35,693 nt of DNA from CAYQSU01 sp964420325 (lineage in GTDB: Bacteria > Pseudomonadota > Alphaproteobacteria > Rhodospirillales > Defluviicoccaceae), in the NCBI GenBank assembly GCA_964420325.1, contig CAYQSU010000035.1:1-35693 (forward strand), given 5' to 3'. The position numbers and the translations under genes were made by a program. Within the stretch, counting starts at the first letter, position 1. Each line of letters begins with the position of its first letter. Shown one piece after another: positions 1 to 8,222 of the stretch. The notes under the pieces are model-generated. The model searched no databases, was not told where the DNA came from, and was given only the letters and a program-made list of their open reading frames with translations.

Positions 1-1354
1 GCCGGGCGCGGGCGGCCTCGCGCCGGTCCGCCTCGGCTTGGCGCGCCGCCCGCTCGGCGTCCCTGGCGGCATCCTCCGCCCGTCTCGCCAGCACCTCGTA
101 CGCCGAGACGCGGTCGACGGCGGCGTCGTAGCGGCCGCCGTAGGGGCTGGCGTCGGCCACCGCTTCGCGCTCCGCCGGCGTCGCCGGACCCAGCTTCGAG
201 GCCGGCGGCCGAATCAGCGTGCGCTGGACCATCGCCGGCGTGCCCTTGCCCTCGAGCGCCGAGACCAGCGCCTCGCCGACGCCGAGGCCGGTGATCGCCT
301 CGGCGGTGTCGAACGCGGGATTGGCGCGGAAGGTCTCGGCCGCGGCGCGCACCGCCTTCTGGTCGCGGGCGGTGAACGCACGGAGCGCGTGCTGCATGCG
401 GTTGCCGAGTTGGCCGAGCACGCTGTCCGGCAGGTCGGTCGGGCTCTGGGTGACGAAGTAGACGCCGACGCCCTTGGAGCGGATCAGCCGGACCACCTGC
501 TCGACCTTGTCGACGAGCGCCTTCGATGCGCTGCCGAAAAGAAGGTGAGCCTCGTCGAAGAAGAAGACGAGCCGGGGCCTCGGCTGGTCGCCCGCCTCCG
601 GCAGCTCCTCGAACAGCTCGGCGAGCAGCCACAACAGGAAGGTGGTGTAGAGCCGGGGCGAGCGGATCAGCCGGTCCGCGGCCAGCACGTGGACGTAGCC
701 CCGGCCGCCGCGGTCGGTGCGCAGCAGGTCGTGGATGTCGAGGGCGGGTTCGCCGAAGAAGCGCTCGGCGCCCTCGCGCTCGAGGACGAGGAGCTGCCGC
801 TGGATGGCACCCACCGAGGCGGCGCTGACGTTGCCGTAGGACCGGGTGAGCGCCTTGGCATTCTCGCCGATGAACGCCAGCATGGCCCTCAGGTCCTTGA
901 GGTCGAGCAGCAGCAGACCCTCGTCGTCGGCGACCGCGAAGGCGACGTTGAGGACGCCCTCCTGGGTGTCGTTGAGGCCGAGGAGTTGCGAGAGCAGAAG
1001 CGGCCCCAGCTCGGAAATGGTGGCGCGCACCGGATGCCCCTGCTCGCCGTAGACGTCCCAGAATGCGGTCGGACAGCCGGCCGTGACGTAGGGGTCGAGC
1101 CCGATCGCACTGGCGCGCTCGGCGAGCCGGCCGCGACCCTCGCCGGCCGCACAGATGCCGGAGAGGTCACCCTTGACGTCGGCGAGGAACACCGGCACGC
1201 CGGCGGCGGAAAACCCCTCCGCCAGCACCTGCAGCGTCACCGTCTTGCCGGTGCCGGTGGCGCCGGCGACCAGCCCGTGGCGGTTGGCGAACCGGAGATC
1301 GAGAACGACCGGCCCGTCCGCCTTGCCGATGAACAGCGTATCGGTGTCCACCAT
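1..1354 (-). CDS. HerA-like ATPase of the DUF853 / YjgR family (C-terminus cut by window edge)
   Basis: Reading leftward from an ATG at 1354, about 451 codons are visible and the frame is still open at base 1, so the C-terminus is missing (E. coli YjgR is about 500 aa). The N-terminus MVDTDTLFIG leads into a Walker A motif GATGTGKT. A Walker B-like stretch FFFDEAHLLF sits about two thirds along, and RSKGVGVYFVTQSP follows, as in HerA/FtsK-type ATPases. The last visible part is an Ala/Arg/Glu-rich helical linker. A Shine-Dalgarno AGGGAGG lies about 7 nt before the ATG, supporting this start. The family is a predicted DNA- or protein-translocating ATPase with no settled substrate. A same-length plus-strand reading frame covers this region but is an antisense shadow. 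Confidence 0.9.
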   Translation of the reverse strand, partial: MVDTDTLFIGKADGPVVLDLRFANRHGLVAGATGTGKTVTLQVLAEGFSAAGVPVFLADVKGDLSGICAAGEGRGRLAERASAIGLDPYVTAGCPTAFWDVYGEQGHPVRATISELGPLLLSQLLGLNDTQEGVLNVAFAVADDEGLLLLDLKDLRAMLAFIGENAKALTRSYGNVSAASVGAIQRQLLVLEREGAERFFGEPALDIHDLLRTDRGGRGYVHVLAADRLIRSPRLYTTFLLWLLAELFEELPEAGDQPRPRLVFFFDEAHLLFGSASKALVDKVEQVVRLIRSKGVGVYFVTQSPTDLPDSVLGQLGNRMQHALRAFTARDQKAVRAAAETFRANPAFDTAEAITGLGVGEALVSALEGKGTPAMVQRTLIRPPASKLGPATPAEREAVADASPYGGRYDAAVDRVSAYEVLARRAEDAARDAERAARQAEADRREAARAR

Positions 1355-1460
1355 GCGTCTGCCTCCCTGCCGCGGTCGCCGCCGAAGGGCCATTAACCGC
1401 ACGGCCGGCGGCGGCGGTCAATCGACTTCGCACCGCCCGCCGTGCTCGACCGGAGCGTCG

Positions 1461-1853
1461 TCAGGATGGCGATGCGAGGACGACGATCTGCAGGGCGGCG
1501 CCGATGAGGACGGCGAAGGTGAGCGCCATGGCGGCGGTGCGCAGCCGGATGTCCTCGTCGATCCGGCTGACGCCGAAGGCGTGCAGAAGCCGGCCGACGA
1601 GGAGCCCGATGCCGAGGAGGTGAATGCACCACTCCGACGCGCCAGCGGCCTCGGCGAAGGCCATCAGCAGAAGCGCGAGCGGGACGTACTCGGCGAAGTT
1701 GGCGTGCACGCGGATGGCCCGCCTGAGCGCCGGGCTGTCGCCGTCGCCGACCGCCACCCGCTCCCGCCGCCTGAGGCGGATGACGCGAAGGGCGAGCCCG
1801 ACGAACAGAACCGCGAGCAGGCTCGCGTAGAAGGCCGTGATCATTGAAGGCAT
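1461..1853 (-). CDS. MAPEG family membrane protein (YecN-like)
   Basis: A 130-aa protein with four hydrophobic segments typical of the MAPEG superfamily (membrane-associated eicosanoid/glutathione metabolism proteins). After helix 1 comes the basic stretch RVIRLRRRERV. Next is RRAIRVHANFAEYVPLALLL, which carries the family's R-x-x-x-N-x-x-E-x-x-P pattern. A second part, LLVGRLLHAFGVSR, is also characteristic. Bacterial members are mostly uncharacterised; some bind glutathione in the inner membrane. The first ATG (1853) lacks a clear Shine-Dalgarno and an in-frame ATG lies three codons later, so the exact start is uncertain. It reads in the same direction as the DUF853 gene, 106 bp upstream of that gene's start. 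Confidence 0.88.
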   Translation of the reverse strand: MPSMITAFYASLLAVLFVGLALRVIRLRRRERVAVGDGDSPALRRAIRVHANFAEYVPLALLLMAFAEAAGASEWCIHLLGIGLLVGRLLHAFGVSRIDEDIRLRTAAMALTFAVLIGAALQIVVLASPS

Positions 1854-2027
1854 GGCTGTGCGGTCCGGATGATGGAAGCCTCGCCGAGGCTAACCACGGC
1901 CCCCGACGCCAAGTCAACCAGGCGACGGCCGGTTCGCCCCGCTCCGCTCGCCGCCCAGACGGCTCTGTCATGCGGATGCCGTTTCGTGTAGGAGAGTGCG
2001 CTCGGGCGACGGACCCGAGTTCAGGAG

Positions 2028-2411
2028 ATGGGGCGACAGATGCGTGATAGGGCGAGACGCATGACGGCTTTGCTGGCCGGGGTGTTGTGCGCGATCGCGA
2101 CGATGACGGTCGCGGTCGATGGTGCCTCGGCCCAGGCGGTGGTCACGGATGCGAAGCTCAGCGCGTTCGTCGAGGCGGCCTCCAAGGTGGATGCCATCAT
2201 CGAGCGGTGGAACCCGCGCATCGCCGCCGCCGCGACCGACGCCGAGAAGGAGGAGCTTTTCGAGCAGGCGAACGACGAAGCGGTCGCGGCGATCGAGGAA
2301 ACGCCCGGGATCACCGCCGCGGAGTACGCCGACATCAATGCGGCGGCGGCCGCCGATCCCGCCCTGAAGGCGCGGATCGACCGCCTGTTCACAACCAGGG
2401 GCACGCGCTGA
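2028..2411 (+). CDS. DUF4168-like secreted protein
   Basis: A 127-aa protein with an N-terminal basic stretch and hydrophobic core (MTALLAGVLCAIATMTVAVDG) ending in ASAQA, a good Sec signal-peptidase site, so it is probably periplasmic. The mature part is helical and acidic. It fits the DUF4168 pattern: KLSAFVEAASKVDAIIERW, then paired helices, then ADPALKARIDRLF. The function of the family is unknown. Three in-frame ATGs compete: 2028, where AGGAG is too close; 2040, 13 nt after AGGAG; and 2061, behind AGGGCGAG. The real start may be 2040 or 2061; the signal peptide survives in each case. It converges on the small ArfA-like gene, with 20 bp between the stop codons. Confidence 0.75.
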   Translation: MGRQMRDRARRMTALLAGVLCAIATMTVAVDGASAQAVVTDAKLSAFVEAASKVDAIIERWNPRIAAAATDAEKEELFEQANDEAVAAIEETPGITAAEYADINAAAAADPALKARIDRLFTTRGTR

Positions 2412-2431
2412 CCCCGCTCTCCGAGGCCACG

Positions 2432-2602
2432 CTAATCCCCTTCGTTCAGGGCTTCGCGCAGGAGCGCCCGGAGGCGCCTCCGGGAATACGTGCGCCCGCC
2501 CTTCTCGGCGGCAACCCTGCGCGGTCGGAAGCGCGGCTCGGCGAGGGCCGCCGCCGCCGGGTTTCGCCGCTTGAGACGCCTTCCCTTCTTCGGCTTGCGC
2601 AT
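2432..2602 (-). CDS. arfA: ArfA-like alternative ribosome-rescue factor (56 aa)
   Basis: A 56-residue, strongly basic protein starting MRKPKKGRRLKRRN. Residues 14-42 follow the ArfA pattern: ALAEPRFRPRRVAAEKGGRT then YSRR. E. coli ArfA has ALLHDPLFRQR, then a lysine-rich KKGKGSY-MRK stretch, so the shared positions are A-L, P-x-F-R-x-R, K-G and Y-x-R. ArfA recruits release factor RF2 to ribosomes stalled on mRNAs lacking a stop codon, as a back-up for tmRNA. In E. coli the gene carries a hairpin in its 3' coding part, so normally only truncated, active protein is made from non-stop mRNA. Here a perfect 18-bp palindrome (2467-2484) falls at codons 40-46, straight after the conserved core. No strong Shine-Dalgarno precedes the ATG at 2602. 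Assignment is by motif only. Confidence 0.62.
   Translation of the reverse strand: MRKPKKGRRLKRRNPAAAALAEPRFRPRRVAAEKGGRTYSRRRLRALLREALNEGD
2467..2484 (-). promoter_or_regulatory. Perfect palindrome/hairpin inside the ArfA-like coding sequence
   Basis: CCCGGAGGCGCCTCCGGG is its own reverse complement. In RNA it folds as a 7-bp GC stem with a GCGC tetraloop, or forms a 9+9 dimer. It lies within codons 40-46 of the ArfA-like gene. No U-run follows on the minus strand, so processing by an RNase III-type enzyme is a better guess than intrinsic termination. The position matches that of the regulatory hairpin in E. coli arfA. Confidence 0.55.
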
Positions 2603-2948
2603 CGTTCGAGGCTAGCGCACGGCGGCTGCGGAACCAAGCAGGCGTTGCCGCTCCGCGCCCGCGCGCTCGTCCTGATATTCCCCAATTGGGGTGTGCCGTT
2701 CGAGGTTATCCCCAAGATCCCCCGGTTTCGTCTCTGGCCAAGCTCCGGGCGCCCCGCTTAGGGTGCCGCCCTCGGCGCGGTGGCGGTGGCGGCCTCCTGC
2801 CATCACGGGCGGGAGTACCACGGAAGGCACCTGGATCGATGCCAAGCCGTGAGTTGCGGTGACCGGCCTGCATCCGAGGCGACGCCGGTGGCGTCATCGG
2901 GGGCGGACCAACGGATGAACCGTAAGGATGCAATCAGAGGGCAAGCCC
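2603..2948. other. Intergenic stretch without a recognised gene
   Basis: About 346 bp between the ArfA-like start (minus) and a small plus-strand ORF. Reading frames here have no family resemblance and biased composition. The only clear structure is the 12-bp palindrome at 2680-2691. It should carry the divergent promoters for both neighbours; I cannot place them. Confidence 0.5.
2680..2691. repeat. 12-bp perfect palindrome CCCCAATTGGGG
   Basis: A perfect dyad in the gap upstream of the ArfA-like gene, 78 bp before its start. Its position and symmetry would suit an operator for a dimeric regulator. A second C-run, TTATCCCCAAGATCCCC, follows about 16 bp to the right. Function unknown. Confidence 0.4.
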
Positions 2949-3113
2949 ATGTTCAGAATGGAGGAAATGAGCCGCGTCCTGTACCGTCACGAGTGGACCC
3001 GGCGGGAGGACTGGGCGCGAGCACTCCACGACCTTGCCGAGCTCAGCGATGATCAGATCGCCGAGCTCGAGCAGCTTCCGATGCGCGACGGGGGGCCGAT
3101 CGGGCGGACGTAG
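2949..3113 (+). CDS. Small hypothetical protein (54 aa)
   Basis: From ATG 2949 the product is 54 aa: MFRMEEMSRVLYRHEWTRRE, then DWARALHDLAELSDDQIAEL and a short charged tail. The W-x-R-A-L-x-x-L-x-x-L-S-D-x-Q-I pattern is reminiscent of the short DUF1127-type alphaproteobacterial proteins (arginine-rich helix followed by L-x-D-x-x-L-x-D-I-G), but the match is weak and I do not assign it. AGAGGG about 8 nt before ATG 2949 supports this start over the in-frame ATG at 2928. Another possible start is 2967. It stands alone, with 211 bp of apparently empty sequence before the MaoC gene. Confidence 0.5.
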   Translation: MFRMEEMSRVLYRHEWTRREDWARALHDLAELSDDQIAELEQLPMRDGGPIGRT

Positions 3114-3324
3114 TCCCGGCTCCCCGGCCGCCACCGCGCCAGCCACCGACCCGATGGCAGGGCCGATACCGCATCCCGGAAGTCCTTGAGCGGAGGCGGA
3201 TGGCCGCTTCGCCTGAGCCTTGTCGCGACCGTCGCGAGCGGCTAGGATCGGCGGCTGTTTTTTGCACCGCAACATGGCGCTCGGGCCGAACCGACGGCGA
3301 TCGCCAGGGGAAAGGGACGAGAGG

Positions 3325-3762
3325 ATGAGCCTCAAGGACGAACTCCACGGCCTCTGCTTCGAGGACCTCAAGGAAGGAATGACCGCCGCGTTCGGCAAGA
3401 CGGTGACCGACGCCGACATCATGACGTTCGCCGGCGTCTCGGGCGACACCAATCCGGTGCACCTCAACGACGACTTCGCCAAGGAGACCATATTCAAGGG
3501 CCGCATCGCCCACGGCATGTTCGGCGCCGGCCTGATCTCCGCGGTGTTCGGCACGAAGATGCCGGGACCGGGCTGCATCTACGTCAGCCAGACCCTCAAG
3601 TTCAAGGCCCCGGTCCGCGTCGGCGACACGCTGATCGCCCGGGTGACCGTCAAGAGGCTCCTGCCGCAGAAGAGGTTCGTCGAGTTCGACACCGTCTGCA
3701 CGGTCGGCGACAAGACGGTGATCGATGGCGAGGCTGTGATCATGGTGCCGTCGCGCGGATGA
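3325..3762 (+). CDS. MaoC-like (R)-specific enoyl-CoA hydratase
   Basis: A 145-aa single hot-dog-fold protein. The hydratase-2 motif is clear at about residues 33-62: FAGVSGDTNPVHLNDDFAKE, followed by GRIAHGMFGAGLIS, with the catalytic Asp (in SGDTNP) and His (in NPVHLN). Later blocks VSQTLKFKAPVRVGDTL and VCTVGDKTVIDGEAVIM are also typical of the family. It should hydrate trans-2-enoyl-CoA to (R)-3-hydroxyacyl-CoA, linking beta-oxidation with polyhydroxyalkanoate supply, or act on a related thioester. The start ATG at 3325 has AAAGGGA about 7 nt upstream, and homology begins shortly after; upstream in-frame sequence looks non-coding. It is a monocistronic gene 80 bp before ribF. Confidence 0.9.
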   Translation: MSLKDELHGLCFEDLKEGMTAAFGKTVTDADIMTFAGVSGDTNPVHLNDDFAKETIFKGRIAHGMFGAGLISAVFGTKMPGPGCIYVSQTLKFKAPVRVGDTLIARVTVKRLLPQKRFVEFDTVCTVGDKTVIDGEAVIMVPSRG

Positions 3763-3842
3763 GGCCTGAGCGCGCGGAACGGCCGGCCTCTCCTGTCCCG
3801 TTTGTCCTTGACCCGATGCTGGGCGCCTGACACCAATCGACC

Positions 3843-4826
3843 ATGCGGCTGTTCCGCCATTATCAGCATCTGCCGGCCGAGGTGCAGGGCGCCTCGGTGG
3901 CGATCGGCAACTTCGACGGCGTTCACCTCGGCCATCAGGCGGTGATCGGCGAGGCCGGCCGCATCGCCCGTTCGCTCTCCATTCCGTGGGCGGTGCTGAC
4001 GCTCGAGCCGCATCCCCGCAGCGTGTTCTCGCCGGATGCGCCGCCGTTCCGGCTGACGCCGTTCCATCTCAAGGCGCGGCTGATCGAAGACCTCGGCGTC
4101 GACGTCCTCGTCGTTCTCCATTTCGACCTGGCACTCGCGAGGTGGTCCGCCCGCACCTTCGTCGAGGAGGTGCTGGCGGGCGGGCTCGCCGCCCGCAGCG
4201 TCGTCTGCGGCCACGACTTCCACTTCGGCGAGGGGCGCAGGGGCAGTCCCGAGCTGCTCCTGCGCCTCGCCGGCGAGTTCGGCTTCGCCTTCACCTGCGT
4301 CAAGGAGATGCGCGACGCCGAGGGCCGGCCGTACTCGTCGAGCCGCGTCCGCGAGAGCCTCAGGCGGGGTGATCCCCGCGACGCCGCCCGCGTCCTCGGG
4401 CGGCCGTTCGAGATCGAGGGACGGGTGGTCGAAGGCGATCGCCGCGGCCGGCTGATCGGCTTCCCCACCGCCAACATCCGGCTCGCCGAGACCATCGAGC
4501 CCGCGCTCGGCGTCTATGCCACGCGCGTCGGCATCGAACACGAGGCGGGCGTCGTCTGGCACGATGCCGTCGCCAATCTCGGCCGCCGGCCGACCTTCGG
4601 CGGCAGCGACGTCGTCCTCGAGGCCCATCTCTTCGGGTTCTCGGGCGACCTCTACGACCGGCATCTGCGGGTGGCGCTGATCGACCGCCTCAGGGAGGAA
4701 AAGAGGTTTGACGGCCTCGAAAGCTTGAAGGCACAAATCGCCGTCGATTGCGCCCACGCGCAGAGCATCCTCGCCGATGTCGGCGACCGGCGGAAGCCCG
4801 CCAGCAGCCAGGGAGCCGGACGATGA
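3843..4826 (+). CDS. ribF: Bifunctional riboflavin kinase / FAD synthetase
   Basis: A 327-aa protein of normal family length. The N-terminal nucleotidyltransferase domain has GNFDGVHLGHQAVI (about residues 22-35, the HxGH-type ATP site) and the block VCGHDFHFGEGRRGSPELL. A conserved SSSRVRESLRRGD precedes the C-terminal riboflavin kinase domain. That domain shows RRGRLIGFPTANIRL and GVYATRVGIE. The enzyme phosphorylates riboflavin to FMN and adenylates FMN to FAD in the cytoplasm. The stop overlaps the ileS start by 4 bp (ATGA at 4823-4826), so translation is probably coupled; ribF-ileS-lspA is a common bacterial order. Confidence 0.96.
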   Translation: MRLFRHYQHLPAEVQGASVAIGNFDGVHLGHQAVIGEAGRIARSLSIPWAVLTLEPHPRSVFSPDAPPFRLTPFHLKARLIEDLGVDVLVVLHFDLALARWSARTFVEEVLAGGLAARSVVCGHDFHFGEGRRGSPELLLRLAGEFGFAFTCVKEMRDAEGRPYSSSRVRESLRRGDPRDAARVLGRPFEIEGRVVEGDRRGRLIGFPTANIRLAETIEPALGVYATRVGIEHEAGVVWHDAVANLGRRPTFGGSDVVLEAHLFGFSGDLYDRHLRVALIDRLREEKRFDGLESLKAQIAVDCAHAQSILADVGDRRKPASSQGAGR

Positions 4827-7681
4827 CCGTTGATTACAAGTCGACGGTGTTTCTCCCCCGCACCGGTTTTCCGATGAAGGCCGACCTACCCCGCCGGGAG
4901 CCTGAGATCCTGGCGCGCTGGGATGCCGTCGACCTCTACCGCCGTCAGCGCGAGGCGGCGCGTGGCCGGCCGAAGTTCATTCTCCACGACGGACCACCCT
5001 ACGCCAACGGCCATCTGCACATCGGCACCGCCCTCAACAAGATCCTCAAGGATGTCGTCAACCGCTCGCAGCAGATGCTCGGCCGCGACGCCAACTACGT
5101 GCCGGGCTGGGACTGCCACGGTCTCCCCATCGAATGGAAAGTCGAGGAGGGCTACCGCGCCAAGGGCCGCGACAAGGACGCCGTGCCGATCGTTCGCTTT
5201 CGCCAGGAATGCCGGGAGTTTGCTGCCCACTGGATCGACGTCCAGCGCGATGAGTTCAGGCGCTTGGGCGTCATCGGCGACTGGCAGAACCCGTATTCGA
5301 CGATGACCTACGCCGCCGAGGCCCAGATCGTCCGCGAGGTCGGCAAGTTCCTGATGAACGGCGGGCTGTACAAGGGCTCGAAGCCGGTGCTGTGGTCGGT
5401 CGTCGAGCGCACCGCGCTCGCCGACGCCGAGGTCGAGTACCACGACCATCGCTCGACCACCATCTTCGTCCGTTTCCCCGTCGATGCCGCTTCGCCGCCC
5501 GCGCTCGACGGTTCCGCGGTGGTGATCTGGACGACGACGCCGTGGACCATTCCCGGCAACCGCGCCGTCGCCTTCGGCGCCGATGTCGACTATGCGGTCG
5601 TCGCCGTCGACGCGGCCGGCGACGGCGCGCTGGCGCGCCCCGGCGAGCGGCTCGTCGTCGCCGAGGCCCTCATCGACGAGGTCGCCGCCGCTGTCGGCAT
5701 CGCCGCCCGCACCGTCGTCCGCCGGCTCAAGGGCCGGGACCTCGCCGGCACCGTGCTCCGTCACCCGTTGCACGGCGACGGATACGACTTCCCGGTGCCG
5801 ATGCTGCCGGGAGACTTCGTCGACGTCGAGACCGGGTCCGGCTTCGTCCACATCGCGCCCGGGCACGGCACCGACGACTGGGAGCTCGGCGTCCGCCACG
5901 GCATCGCCGTCCCCGACACGGTCGGCGCCGACGGCGCCTTTCTCCCGGGCGTGCCCTTGTTCGCGGGACGCGTCGTGATGACCGAGGACGGCAGGGAAGG
6001 GGATGCCAACGGCGCCGTGGTGGCGGCGCTCAAGGACGCCGGCGCGCTTCTGGCGACCGCGACCCTGGTCCACAGCTATCCCCACTCGTGGCGCTCGAAG
6101 GCGCCCCTGATCTTCCGCAACACGCCGCAGTGGTTCATCAGCATGGAGGCCAACGACCTGCGCGGCACCGCCCTCCGCGGCATCGACCGCACGCACTTCG
6201 TGCCGTCCTCGGGCCAGAACCGCCTGCGCGGCATGATCGAGACCCGGCCCGACTGGTGCATCTCGCGCCAGCGCGCCTGGGGCGTGCCGATCGCCGTGTT
6301 CGTGCACCGGACGTCGGGCGAGCCGCTCCGCGACGAGCGGGTGCTGGCCCGCGTCGTCGCGGCGATCGAGGCCGAGGGCGCCGACGCCTGGTTCACCTCC
6401 GAGCCCGGGCGTTTCCTCCTTCCCGACCACGATCCGGCCGAGTTCGAACAGGTCACCGACATTCTCGACGTCTGGTTCGAATCCGGCTCGACCCACGCCT
6501 TCGTGCTCGAGGCGCGGGAGGACCTCGGCTGGCCGGCGACCCTCTACCTCGAAGGCTCCGACCAGCACCGCGGCTGGTTTCATTCGTCGCTCCTCGAATC
6601 CTGCGGAACGCGCGGCCGGCCGCCCTATGAGGCGGTGCTCACCCACGGCTTCGTGATGGCCGAGGACGGCCAGAAGATGTCGAAGTCGCTCGGCAACGTC
6701 ATCTCGCCGCAGGAGGTTGCGAACCGGCAGGGCGCCGATATCCTTCGGCTGTGGGTGGTCGGCTCGGACTACTCCGAGGACCTCCGGATCGGCGCCGAGA
6801 TCCTCAAGCAGCACGCCGACATCTACCGCCGGCTGCGCAACACGCTGCGCTTCCTGCTCGGCAATCTCAACGCCTTCGACGCGGGCGAGCGGGTGCCCCG
6901 GGAGCAGATGCCGGAGCTCGAGCGCTGGGTGCTGCATCGCCTCTGGCAGCTCGACGGCCAGCTCCGCCACGCCTGCAAGGCGTTCAGCTTCCACCCCTTC
7001 TTTGCCGAGCTGCACACCTTCTGTGCCGTCGACCTGTCGGCGTTCTACTTCGATGTGCGCAAGGACAGCCTCTACTGCGATCCGGTGCTATCCGAGCGCC
7101 GGCGGGCCGCCCGGACGGTTCTCGACCTGCTCTTCGACCACCTCACCGCCTGGCTCGCCCCCTTCGCCTGCTTCACCGCCGAGGAGGCGTGGCTGGCGCG
7201 ACATCCGGGTGCCGGCGAGAGCGTTCACCTGCGCCTGTTCCCCGAGGTGCCGCAGGCGTGGCGCGACGACGGGCTCGCGGAACGGTGGGAGCGCATCCGC
7301 GACGTCCGGCGCGTTGTCACCGGAGCGCTCGAGCGGGCGCGCGCCGACAAGGTCATCGGCTCGAGCCTGCAGGCCGCGCCCGTGATCCTCGCCGATGCGC
7401 GCTGGGCCGATGTGCTCGCCAGCATCGATCGCTCCGACCTCGCCGACGTCTGCATCACCTCCGGCATCGAGGTCCGGTGCCCGGCGACCGTCGAGACCGG
7501 GGACGGACGACTGTCGATTCCCGAGGTGGCCGGCGTGACGGTGGAGTTCCGCATGGCGCCCGGCCGGAAATGCGAGCGCTGCTGGAAGGTGCTCGAGGAG
7601 GTCGGGCGCCGGGCCGACCATCCCGGGCTGTGCGGCCGCTGCGCGGATGCCGTGGAGCGGCACTTGGCGGCCGCCGAGTAG
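4823..7681 (+). CDS. ileS: Isoleucyl-tRNA synthetase
   Basis: A 952-aa class I aminoacyl-tRNA synthetase. The HIGH signature appears as HLHIG at residues 64-68 and KMSKS at 618-622. The editing (CP1) domain is marked by VIWTTTPWTIPGNRAVAFG. The C-terminal zinc finger has paired cysteines C917/C920 and C937/C940 (CERCWK...LCGRC). It charges tRNA-Ile with isoleucine in the cytoplasm. The start at 4823 is chosen over an upstream in-frame start because GGGAG lies 7 nt ahead, homology begins there (MTVDYKSTVFLP), and it gives a 4-bp overlap with ribF. lspA follows 19 bp downstream. Confidence 0.97.
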   Translation: MTVDYKSTVFLPRTGFPMKADLPRREPEILARWDAVDLYRRQREAARGRPKFILHDGPPYANGHLHIGTALNKILKDVVNRSQQMLGRDANYVPGWDCHGLPIEWKVEEGYRAKGRDKDAVPIVRFRQECREFAAHWIDVQRDEFRRLGVIGDWQNPYSTMTYAAEAQIVREVGKFLMNGGLYKGSKPVLWSVVERTALADAEVEYHDHRSTTIFVRFPVDAASPPALDGSAVVIWTTTPWTIPGNRAVAFGADVDYAVVAVDAAGDGALARPGERLVVAEALIDEVAAAVGIAARTVVRRLKGRDLAGTVLRHPLHGDGYDFPVPMLPGDFVDVETGSGFVHIAPGHGTDDWELGVRHGIAVPDTVGADGAFLPGVPLFAGRVVMTEDGREGDANGAVVAALKDAGALLATATLVHSYPHSWRSKAPLIFRNTPQWFISMEANDLRGTALRGIDRTHFVPSSGQNRLRGMIETRPDWCISRQRAWGVPIAVFVHRTSGEPLRDERVLARVVAAIEAEGADAWFTSEPGRFLLPDHDPAEFEQVTDILDVWFESGSTHAFVLEAREDLGWPATLYLEGSDQHRGWFHSSLLESCGTRGRPPYEAVLTHGFVMAEDGQKMSKSLGNVISPQEVANRQGADILRLWVVGSDYSEDLRIGAEILKQHADIYRRLRNTLRFLLGNLNAFDAGERVPREQMPELERWVLHRLWQLDGQLRHACKAFSFHPFFAELHTFCAVDLSAFYFDVRKDSLYCDPVLSERRRAARTVLDLLFDHLTAWLAPFACFTAEEAWLARHPGAGESVHLRLFPEVPQAWRDDGLAERWERIRDVRRVVTGALERARADKVIGSSLQAAPVILADARWADVLASIDRSDLADVCITSGIEVRCPATVETGDGRLSIPEVAGVTVEFRMAPGRKCERCWKVLEEVGRRADHPGLCGRCADAVERHLAAAE

Positions 7682-7700
7682 CCCGAGCGAGGTTCGGCGC

Positions 7701-8210
7701 GTGCGACTTTCGCCGATGTTCTGGCCCGGGGTCGCCGTCGCGCTCGTCGTCGCGGCACTCGACCAGGCCAGCAAGTGGTGGATCCTCGAGGTGGTCATGC
7801 AGCCGCCCAGGGTGATCGAGATCACGCCGTACTTCAATCTCGTCCTCGGCTGGAATCCCGGCATCAGCTTCGGCCTGTTCGGGTCCGGCTCGGCGCTCGC
7901 CGCATGGCTGTTGCCGGCCGCCGCCCTGGTCATCGTCGCGGCGCTTCTGGTCTGGCTCGCTCGCACCGACAGCCGCCTGACGTGCGCCGCCATCGGTCTG
8001 ATCGTCGGCGGCGCGGTCGGCAATCTCGTCGACCGCGCCCGGTTCGGCGCAGTCGCCGACTTCCTCGATTTCCACCTCGAGGCCCTCTCCTGTCCCTTCG
8101 GCGCCTGGGCTTGCCACTGGCCGGCCTTCAACCTGGCCGACACGGCGATCACCCTCGGCGCGGCGACGATCATCGCCGAGTCCTTGTTTCGCCGGCCGGA
8201 AACCAGCTAA
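7701..8210 (+). CDS. lspA: Lipoprotein signal peptidase (signal peptidase II)
   Basis: A 169-aa polytopic inner-membrane aspartyl protease. Family blocks appear in order: DQASKWWILE after the first membrane helix (about residue 21), LGWNPGISFGLF (the NxGxxFG block), GGAVGNLVDRARFGAVADF (first catalytic Asp) and FNLADTAITLG (second catalytic Asp). It removes signal peptides from diacylglyceryl-modified prolipoproteins. The neighbouring DUF3035 lipoprotein would be one of its substrates. The start is taken as GTG 7701 with GAGG about 9 nt upstream; an in-frame ATG at 7716 is the alternative. Confidence 0.95.
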   Translation: MRLSPMFWPGVAVALVVAALDQASKWWILEVVMQPPRVIEITPYFNLVLGWNPGISFGLFGSGSALAAWLLPAAALVIVAALLVWLARTDSRLTCAAIGLIVGGAVGNLVDRARFGAVADFLDFHLEALSCPFGAWACHWPAFNLADTAITLGAATIIAESLFRRPETS

Positions 8211-8222
8211 GATCGGGCTGCG

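Noticed and set aside
38..1396. 452-codon open frame on the plus strand opposite the DUF853 ATPase gene
   Set aside because: The minus strand has Walker motifs and a ribosome-binding site; the plus frame is a high-GC antisense shadow with no family resemblance.
2412..2431. Intrinsic terminator between the DUF4168 gene and the ArfA-like gene
   Set aside because: The 20-bp gap between the converging stop codons has no hairpin or T-run; the strong palindrome nearby lies inside the ArfA-like coding sequence.
3808..3836. TTGACC with a 17-bp spacer upstream of ribF as a promoter
   Set aside because: The -35 is good but the -10 position (CACCAA) is too poor to support the call.
4886..7015. 709-codon minus-strand frame opposite ileS
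   Set aside because: Antisense of a well-conserved ileS; composition is that of a shadow frame (rich in Gly, Val, Ala, Arg, Asp with no motifs).
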